Assembly: GCA_963663605.2 (NCBI GenBank)
Contig: CAXXVF010000002.1
Span: 1,736,001-1,800,000 of the forward strand
Length of the DNA stretch: 64,000 nt
From: Sporobacter sp963663605
GTDB lineage: Bacteria; Bacillota; Clostridia; Oscillospirales; Oscillospiraceae
Direction: 5' to 3'
Under the pieces are notes generated by a model. It was not told the DNA's origin, did not search any database, and worked only from the letters and a program-made list of their open reading frames with translations. Numbering within the stretch: the stretch's first letter is position 1; every line of letters begins with the position of its first letter. Shown here piece after piece: positions 58,822-64,000 of this stretch. A program made the position numbers and the translations under genes.

Positions 58822-59823
58822 TTATATCTCACGGTCGGACAGCGATTTAGCCAGCGTGACGAGCGCTTCTTTTTCCGGGCTGTTCGGGAAATCCCCGAGC
58901 GCAGCCACCGCCGCGGCGCTTCTCCTGCAGACCATTGTTTTCGTATATTCCAGGGCGTCTGTCGTTTCGACATAGTCTGTAAGCGACTGTATTTCTTCGG
59001 GGTTTTTATTTCGCTTTTCCAGCAGCAGGCGTATTGGATCCGGGACGCCTTTTTCAAGCAGATAGATAACCGGCAGAGTAAAAACGCCGCTTTTTATATC
59101 CTGCCCCGTCTTTTTCCCAAAACCCGACCGGGCTGAAAAATCAAGCAGGTCGTCGCACAGCTGAAAGGCGATGCCAAGGTTTTCACCGTATTCTTTAAGA
59201 CGCGCCGCGTCATCTTCTTCCATTCCGCCGGCGAGTGCGCCGGTATAGCAGCTGGCCGCAATCAGCGCGGCTGTCTTTTTATATATCTGAGAAAAATACG
59301 CCTGCCGCGTCTGTTTGTCCGGGTCGTGGCGGATCGTCAGCTGCTGAAGCTCCCCGATACACATCTGTGTCGAGACATTTACAAGCTCTTCGTTGATCCC
59401 GGTGCCCTTATAATACCGAAGGCGCTGCATTGCCTTTGCCAGCAGGAAATCCCCGCACTGGACCGCCGTTTCGTTGCCGCTTGTCTCGTTGATCGTAGCC
59501 TGCCCGCGCCGCAGCGTTCCGCCGTCCACAACGTCATCGTGGATCAGCGAGGCCGTATGCATCAGTTCCAGCATACACATCAGCGGTAGAATCTCGCGTT
59601 CACGGCCGCCGCTCATCCGGTAACACAGATACGCCAATACGGGCCTGAGCCTTTTACCGCCCGAGGACAGAATCCGGCGCAGCTCCGACTGCATGGACAT
59701 ATTATGCATCTCAAACGGCAACAGCCGCTTTTCCATCGCGAAAAGCGCTGCCTGAATCTGTCCAAGCAGCTTCTTATCAGGCGCTTTCTTTGAAATCATG
59801 CAATTTATTGAGGTTGTATTCAT
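58822..59823 (-). CDS. Polyprenyl diphosphate synthase (trans-isoprenyl type)
   Basis: Elongates allylic diphosphates with IPP, likely to make a quinone side chain. The 333 residues have the first aspartate-rich motif in ASLIHDDVVDGGTLRRGQ and the second in AFQLCDDLLDFSA; GGKRLRPVLAYLCY and GTGINEELVNVSTQMCIGELQQL are also typical. The short D-D-x-x-D first motif fits the medium/long-chain group. The product length cannot be read. Overlaps the upstream 132-residue gene by four bases; the MenA-like prenyltransferase that would use its product is encoded divergently nearby. Confidence 0.9.
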   Translation of the reverse strand: MNTTSINCMISKKAPDKKLLGQIQAALFAMEKRLLPFEMHNMSMQSELRRILSSGGKRLRPVLAYLCYRMSGGREREILPLMCMLELMHTASLIHDDVVDGGTLRRGQATINETSGNETAVQCGDFLLAKAMQRLRYYKGTGINEELVNVSTQMCIGELQQLTIRHDPDKQTRQAYFSQIYKKTAALIAASCYTGALAGGMEEDDAARLKEYGENLGIAFQLCDDLLDFSARSGFGKKTGQDIKSGVFTLPVIYLLEKGVPDPIRLLLEKRNKNPEEIQSLTDYVETTDALEYTKTMVCRRSAAAVAALGDFPNSPEKEALVTLAKSLSDREI

Positions 59824-60218
59824 GATGCGCGCACCGCCAAACTTCTGACAAAAGATATATAGTCTGCCCTGCCGCCTTGTGTCTGCGTATCTTCCGACAG
59901 GTATTCGGAAAAAGCGTCAATCAGCTCAACGCTGTCTATCGGAATGAGATATCTTGAAAACTGGCTGAAAAACCAGTCCCCGAGGAGCGTGGCCCGTTCG
60001 GCAAACTGATCGGCCATGCCATGGAGCTTGCGGTAGAGGAAAAAACACTGGCAGGCCGCCGCCAGTTCCGTTTTATGCGGCCCACGGTAAACATCCGCGA
60101 TCACATCGGCAACCAGATAGCGCTCCGGCTCCGACAGTACCGGCAAACGATTTTGCGTCCACAAAAGATACCCTTCCGCCAGATAAATATCCAATTGGGT
60201 TTTTAAGTCTGACGTCAT
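59820..60218 (-). CDS. Uncharacterised protein translationally coupled to the polyprenyl synthase
   Basis: 132 residues, predicted mostly helical, no signal or membrane segment. No family recognised; notable segments are YLAEGYLLWTQNRLPVLSEPERYLVADVIADVYRG and FLYRKLHGMADQFAERATLLGDWFFSQFSRYLIP. By position it could be a regulatory partner of the synthase. In Bacillus-type heptaprenyl synthases a separate component I is larger and not clearly similar. Start ATG 60218 follows GGAGGAG. Confidence 0.6.
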   Translation of the reverse strand: MTSDLKTQLDIYLAEGYLLWTQNRLPVLSEPERYLVADVIADVYRGPHKTELAAACQCFFLYRKLHGMADQFAERATLLGDWFFSQFSRYLIPIDSVELIDAFSEYLSEDTQTQGGRADYISFVRSLAVRAS

Positions 60219-60391
60219 AACTGCTTCTCCTCCTTCCCTGTTCTTTTCAAAATATAAAACATCCGCACAGGGGCTGTCGTTTCTTCCTTACTGCTTTTTA
60301 ACAAAAACGCCGGTGATTCCATATTTATTATATTACGGCTCCTGCAATAAAGGAAATCAATAATATTTGTTGCGGCTATAAAAATATATTA

Positions 60392-60420
60392 TAGACATGT
60401 TTAAAAAAATAGATTATAAT
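60392..60420 (+). promoter_or_regulatory. Promoter of the lysR-ubiA operon
   Basis: TAGACA at 60392-60397, 17 bases, TATAAT at 60415-60420, in the 259-base divergent gap. Confidence 0.75.
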
Positions 60421-60452
60421 CAATGCGATTGCAATAAAGCAATTTAATTGCT
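60421..60452. promoter_or_regulatory. Clustered ATTGC palindromes, putative LysR operator
   Basis: Overlapping inverted repeats: caat-N3-attg (60421-60431), attgc-N6-gcaat (60428-60443) and agcaat-N3-attgct (60438-60452). They begin directly after the -10 box, so a bound regulator would block transcription. Confidence 0.5.
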
Positions 60453-60477
60453 ATTATATATGCGGGGTGAATTGAAT

Positions 60478-61392
60478 ATGGATACACTGCAGTTGAAGCT
60501 TTTTGAGTCATTGGCCAGAACAAAAAACTTTTCCCGCACGGCGCAGCTTTTTTATATTACACAGCCGGCCGTCAGCCACCATATAAAAGCGCTTGAAAAT
60601 TCGCTGGGCGTCAAGCTCGTCCGGCGATCCAGCCACGCGGTCTCCCTGACGGAGGAAGGCGCCGAATTTTTGACGCATGTCAAGAAGATACTGGATATTG
60701 CCTCCAATGCCGAAAACCGTATCCAGAACATGGCGGAAGGCCGCTGGGGTCATATACGGCTTTGCGCGCTGTCGTCAACGACCAATCAGTTGTGCGAATG
60801 CCTCAGAGAACTCTACAAGCAATATCCTTCCATCCAGGTGGATGTCGATCTGCTGGAAGGCAGCGAAATGATAAGCGCCCTGCAAAAAGGCGATTACGAC
60901 TTTTATTTCACTGCCCAGCATATGTTTACCGGGCCGAACGAATACGGCTCTTCCGTAATCTGTAAAGACCGGCTGAGGCTGTTTGTAAACATCAGCATGC
61001 TCCATAAAATCAATCTGAACGATTGGTCGACTATTGAGAAGATGCCCTTTGTTTCCGTGCCGAAGTCCGACGCAAGGCTGTCCGATCAGATAAATTTCAT
61101 CTGTAAAAACCGGGGCATAAAGCCGCATATCATAAATTATTACAACCGGGCCGAATCCGTCGTACTCTCAGTCAACGCCGGCATCGGCATCGCGATACTG
61201 CCCGGCGAACTCGGCACGCTGTATCAGCGTCCCAACATCGTCACGCTGCCAATTGAGGGCGATGATGCGGAACTTATAACGGTTTTCGCATGGAAACTTG
61301 ATAATCAATCAACTGCCTGCAACATTTTTAAGGACATCGTGCTGACCGTAATTCCAAAGGATTCGATCCTTAGGAGTTCTGATGAAACGTAG
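60478..61392 (+). CDS. LysR-type transcriptional regulator
   Basis: 304-residue LTTR. The winged helix-turn-helix (about 1-65) reads LKLFESLARTKNFSRTAQLFYITQPAVSHHIKALENSLGVKLVRR. The substrate-binding domain (about 90-295) includes IRLCALSSTTNQLCECLRELYKQYPSIQVDVDLLEG. ATG 60478 follows GGGGTGA and matches the conserved family start; an upstream in-frame start is possible. Overlaps the UbiA-like gene by 11 bases, so the two are co-expressed; it may sense a quinone-related metabolite or redox state (inference). Confidence 0.9.
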   Translation: MDTLQLKLFESLARTKNFSRTAQLFYITQPAVSHHIKALENSLGVKLVRRSSHAVSLTEEGAEFLTHVKKILDIASNAENRIQNMAEGRWGHIRLCALSSTTNQLCECLRELYKQYPSIQVDVDLLEGSEMISALQKGDYDFYFTAQHMFTGPNEYGSSVICKDRLRLFVNISMLHKINLNDWSTIEKMPFVSVPKSDARLSDQINFICKNRGIKPHIINYYNRAESVVLSVNAGIGIAILPGELGTLYQRPNIVTLPIEGDDAELITVFAWKLDNQSTACNIFKDIVLTVIPKDSILRSSDET

Positions 61393-62254
61393 CATTTTAT
61401 ATTGGCTGCGGGCCGTCCGGGTCCCTACGCTGACCGCCGCCGTGATCCCGGTGGCGCTCGGCAGTTTACTGGCTTTCAAGGCCGGCGCGCTTGATCTCGT
61501 GGGCGCGCTTCTGGCAACCCTGGTTATGACTTTTTTTCAGATAACTGCGAATCTCATCAACGATGTCGATGACTTCAGAAACAAAGTCGACACGCCGGAA
61601 TCGCTCGGTTCCAGCCGCGTCATTGTGGACGGACTGCTGACGCCGAAGCAGCTCGAAGCCGGCGCGAAAGTCTTTTTTTGCAGTGGAATTGCCATAGGCC
61701 TATACCTCTCGGTCATCGGCGGCATTGTTATCCTTCTGCTCGGCCTGCTGGGCGCAGCCGGGGCATTTTTTTACACAAGAAAACCCTTTGCCTTTAAGTA
61801 CAAGGGATATGGCGTTCCGATCATTTTTATGATGTTCGGGCCGCTGCCGGCATTCGGCGCGTTCTATCTTTCAGCAGGCGCCTTCAGCTGGACGCCCATC
61901 CTTCTGTCAATCCCGGTCGGCCTGTTGACGACAGCTATCCTTCATGCCAACGACACGCGCGACATTGACCATGACGATAAAGCCGGCATTAAAACATTTG
62001 CAATGGCCATCGGCCGTAAAAATGCCGTCCGCTTCTATTTGGTTTTAGTTATTTCTTCTTTTCTCTTCGTCTTGCTCTTTATCGCACTTGGACAGCTGCC
62101 TACTTGGAGCGCGCTTGTTTTCCTGTCTGCTCCGCTCGCCTTAAGCCTAATAAAAAGTATAAGAACACCGAAAAAAATACGCGCAATAGACCATAAAACC
62201 GCAATGCTTCAACTCGTATTCGGCGTGCTGCTGCTGGTTTCTATTATTATTTAA
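61382..62254 (+). CDS. menA: UbiA-family prenyltransferase, MenA-like
   Basis: Membrane prenyltransferase of 290 residues with about nine helices. The first aspartate-rich motif is in TANLINDVDDFRNKVDTPESLGSSRVI, and the second region is HANDTRDIDHDDKAGIKTFAMAIGR, both typical of 1,4-dihydroxy-2-naphthoate polyprenyltransferase. It would attach the chain made by the divergent polyprenyl synthase. No other men or futalosine genes are in the window, so the acceptor is inferred. Confidence 0.82.
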   Translation: MKRSILYWLRAVRVPTLTAAVIPVALGSLLAFKAGALDLVGALLATLVMTFFQITANLINDVDDFRNKVDTPESLGSSRVIVDGLLTPKQLEAGAKVFFCSGIAIGLYLSVIGGIVILLLGLLGAAGAFFYTRKPFAFKYKGYGVPIIFMMFGPLPAFGAFYLSAGAFSWTPILLSIPVGLLTTAILHANDTRDIDHDDKAGIKTFAMAIGRKNAVRFYLVLVISSFLFVLLFIALGQLPTWSALVFLSAPLALSLIKSIRTPKKIRAIDHKTAMLQLVFGVLLLVSIII

Positions 62255-62275
62255 CAAATCATGTATATGTAAAAA

Positions 62276-62300
62276 ATCACCCATATTGGGTGGTTTTTTT
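62276..62300 (+). terminator. Terminator of the lysR-ubiA operon
   Basis: An 8-bp stem with one G-U pair (62276-62283 with 62287-62294), then a T-run. Confidence 0.82.
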
Positions 62301-62346
62301 ATCGGCGTTTTCTAGGCCGCCTGGGCATAGCTTCTCATCTGTATGC

Positions 62347-63282
62347 TCACACATCTTTTTTATAGGCGGGCACCTGCGTCTGTGTATCGTAGATCGGATT
62401 GGCAACGTGCAGGCGGAAAACCCTCATGAAGTCCTCGTCTGGCGTCTCGTCGGGGAACGCTCTCGTAACAGCGGAGGCGCGGGACTCCCAGCCCGGTTTC
62501 CACTCTGCGTGAGTCAGAATGAACAGGTCGCCGCGCTTGATCCCGCGAATAACGCGTGCGCCGGCCTCATCGGGTGACCGCTCCATTTTCGAAAAGTCGA
62601 CTTTCTGATCAAAATCGATCGTCTTTTGCAGCGTGGACGGATCGATAGGCGCGAAGGGTGCACCCAGCTGCTTTTCCCGAAGCGCGTTTGTCGACGCGCC
62701 GAGGTTTGTCTGGAAAGGCCCCGGACAGAACACGCCGGCACCGACGTTTGTACCCTGCAGGTCGATAGCCAGCGTCTCCATGATCGCGATGACGGCGCGC
62801 TTCGTGGAGTTGTACAGCACCATCCCCGGCACGGGGATGAGTCCGTTTTTCGAAGCAGTGCTGACGACATGTCCGCCCTCACCGTGTTTAAGGATGCGGG
62901 GTACGATCGTCTTAATACCGTTTAATATGCTCTTATAATTAATGTCTATAAAAAAGTCCATGTCCTCGTAGCTGGTTTCCCATATTCTTCCTTCCCGGTA
63001 CCCGATGCCGGCATTGTTGACCAGCACATGTATATTCCCGAAAACGGCCTCCGCTTCGTCGGCCGCCTTAACAAACGCCTCACGGTCTGTCACGTCCAGT
63101 TGAATTCCGCATACCGGCCAGCCGTTTTCCTGAAAGAGCGGCAGCGCCTCGTCAATGGCCTCCTGTCGGAAATCGGCGATTACAACATTCATGCCTTCTT
63201 TAGCGCAGGCTTTGGCAATACCCAACCCCAGACCGCTAGCGCCGCCCGTAACAAATGCGGTTTTGCCTTTTAAATGTTCCAT
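62347..63282 (-). CDS. Short-chain dehydrogenase/reductase with C-terminal extension
   Basis: NAD(P)-dependent oxidoreductase of 311 residues, about 50 longer than classical SDRs. The cofactor motif TGGASGLGLG is at about residues 12-21, NNAG at about 89-92, Ser in VSTASKNG, and the catalytic YNSTK pair follows. The C-terminal extension (about 255-311) carries ADMK-free, aromatic-rich sequence ending in YDTQTQVPAYKKDV. ATG 63282 follows AAGGAG and begins the fold; the frame is open further upstream without similarity. Substrate unknown. Confidence 0.87.
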   Translation of the reverse strand: MEHLKGKTAFVTGGASGLGLGIAKACAKEGMNVVIADFRQEAIDEALPLFQENGWPVCGIQLDVTDREAFVKAADEAEAVFGNIHVLVNNAGIGYREGRIWETSYEDMDFFIDINYKSILNGIKTIVPRILKHGEGGHVVSTASKNGLIPVPGMVLYNSTKRAVIAIMETLAIDLQGTNVGAGVFCPGPFQTNLGASTNALREKQLGAPFAPIDPSTLQKTIDFDQKVDFSKMERSPDEAGARVIRGIKRGDLFILTHAEWKPGWESRASAVTRAFPDETPDEDFMRVFRLHVANPIYDTQTQVPAYKKDV

Positions 63283-63436
63283 ATGAATCTCCTTGTTATG
63301 TAAATATTTGAGATAATTATAGCATTTTGCAGCAGTCCGCGCACTATTGTTTTGCAACTCCGGCGTTTTGTCCGAATAATGTCCACTGAACAAATGTGCC
63401 CGATTATTTCACCGCCGCATTTGTTTCCGGTCGGCA

Positions 63437-63475
63437 AAAAAGCCTTGAACCGTATTCAGAACGGATCAAGGCTTT
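63437..63475 (-). terminator. Terminator of the CoA-transferase operon
   Basis: Leftward, aaaagccttga pairs with tcaaggctttt and an inner ccgt/acgg continues the stem; a U-run follows. Confidence 0.82.
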
Positions 63476-63534
63476 TCCAGTTAAATTACAGGACTGCGTC
63501 ATTGAGCTGCAAGCTCGGGATACGCATATTGGTG

Positions 63535-64000
63535 TTACTCCATCGTACCGACATTATCCGGAACAATGAGCTGTGCTTGGGTTTTGGCCTGGATATCCGC
63601 TGCCGTTACGCCTTCGGCCAGCTCTTTGAGTACGATGCCTTCTTTTGTCATTTCCATCACGCCCAATTCGGTCACAATAAAGTCGACCGCATTGACCGCC
63701 GTTAAGGGAAGCGTACATTCTTTCAAAATCTTCGGGTCGCCGGTCTTGGTCGTGTGCTCCATGGCGATTATAACCTTTTTGGCGCCGGTCACAAGATCCA
63801 TCGCTCCGCCCATGCCGGGTACGAGCTTTCCGGGTACGATCCAGTTGGCAAGGTTGCCCTTTTCGTCGACCTCCAAGGCGCCAAGGACAGTCGCATCCAC
63901 ATGTCCGCCTCTGATCAGGGCAAAGCTTGTGGCGCTGTCAAAGCAAGCGCCGCCGGGCAGGATCGTTACCGGCATACCGCCGGCGTTGACAACATCCTTA
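63535..64000 (-). CDS. 3-oxoacid CoA-transferase subunit B (5' truncated by window end)
   Basis: Beta subunit of a family I CoA-transferase (SCOT/AtoA/ScoB type). The frame is open to the window edge (KDVVNAGGMPVTILPGGACFDSATSFALIRGGHVDATVLGALEVDEKGNLANW), then VPGMGGAMDLVTGAKKVIIAMEHTTKTGDPKIL and CTLPLTAVNAVDFIVTELGVME, the conserved C-terminal part. About 155 residues are visible of a usual 215-220; the catalytic Glu lies outside the window. Probably preceded by subunit A. Substrate (acetoacetate, butyrate or other) unknown. Confidence 0.9.
   Translation of the reverse strand, partial: KDVVNAGGMPVTILPGGACFDSATSFALIRGGHVDATVLGALEVDEKGNLANWIVPGKLVPGMGGAMDLVTGAKKVIIAMEHTTKTGDPKILKECTLPLTAVNAVDFIVTELGVMEMTKEGIVLKELAEGVTAADIQAKTQAQLIVPDNVGTME

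Noticed and set aside
58731..59057. A second reading frame inside the end of the polyprenyl synthase gene, considered as a frameshift
   Set aside because: The main frame keeps family-like sequence to its stop, and the overlapping frame is Arg/Lys/Ser-rich shadow sequence.
1..64000. tRNA, rRNA, prophage, insertion sequences, replication origin
   Set aside because: I looked for conserved stem-loops with CCA ends, transposase or integrase motifs, terminal inverted repeats and DnaA-box clusters, and saw none that I could support.

Overview
The window reads as chromosomal DNA of an anaerobic member of the Firmicutes, probably class Clostridia. The basis is: strong AGGAGG-type ribosome binding sites before nearly every gene, dense same-strand operons with ATGA overlaps, Clostridia-type families (anaerobic cobalamin pathway, flavodoxin/ferredoxin protein, SPFH/NfeD pair, SleB-like hydrolase, DUF445), consensus sigma-A promoters and a moderately GC-rich composition. 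An Oscillospiraceae-like relative is my guess; no rRNA or tRNA is present to test it. I saw no CRISPR array, transposase, integrase or prophage.

Layout. 1-4296 (+): end of a tryptophan operon, trpC (5' cut by the window edge)-trpF-trpB-trpA, followed by a DAHP synthase (aroF type). 4367-8151 (+): an ABC exporter pair, then an MFS efflux pump preceded by a 16-codon leader ORF and mutually exclusive stems that look like an attenuator. 8287-10060 (+): beta-carbonic anhydrase and L-lactate dehydrogenase. 10184-12214 (-): MATE efflux pump with a TetR regulator and two matching palindromic operators. 12562-18542 (-): SPFH and NfeD membrane proteins, a secreted SleB-like hydrolase, and an SbcC/SbcD (YhaN/YhaO)-like pair.

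19035-30697 is an accessory region. A double-cupin protein (+) faces a five-gene ribose-type ABC importer (-) with two tandem paralogous binding lipoproteins. Divergent from the importer lies an acyl-CoA dehydrogenase-EthD-SDR-metallo-beta-lactamase-fold cluster behind a perfect TTGACA-N17-TATAAT promoter. Together these look like an uncharacterised uptake and catabolic island whose substrate the sequence does not reveal.

30917-56935 is dominated by tetrapyrrole and cobalamin synthesis under three cobalamin riboswitches. A leftward operon (cbiL, hemA fused to a precorrin-2 dehydrogenase, hemC, cobA-hemD, hemB, hemL, cbiX) and a divergent rightward operon (cbiD, cbiF, cbiG, cbiH, cbiJ, cbiET, cbiC) together encode every step from glutamyl-tRNA to cobyrinate. 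A third riboswitch controls a leftward operon: a BtuFCD-like ABC importer, a CobN-like chelatase, its ChlI and ChlD partners, and an uncharacterised lipoprotein. Each riboswitch is followed by at least one intrinsic terminator hairpin, so transcriptional control by B12 is likely for all three. A flavodoxin/ferredoxin protein sits beside the cluster.

57101-64000 holds a cysteine-less AhpD/CMD-like protein, a DUF445 membrane protein, a small membrane protein, a polyprenyl diphosphate synthase coupled to an unknown 132-residue protein, a divergent LysR-UbiA (MenA-like) pair pointing to isoprenoid quinone synthesis, an SDR, and a CoA-transferase beta subunit cut by the window end.
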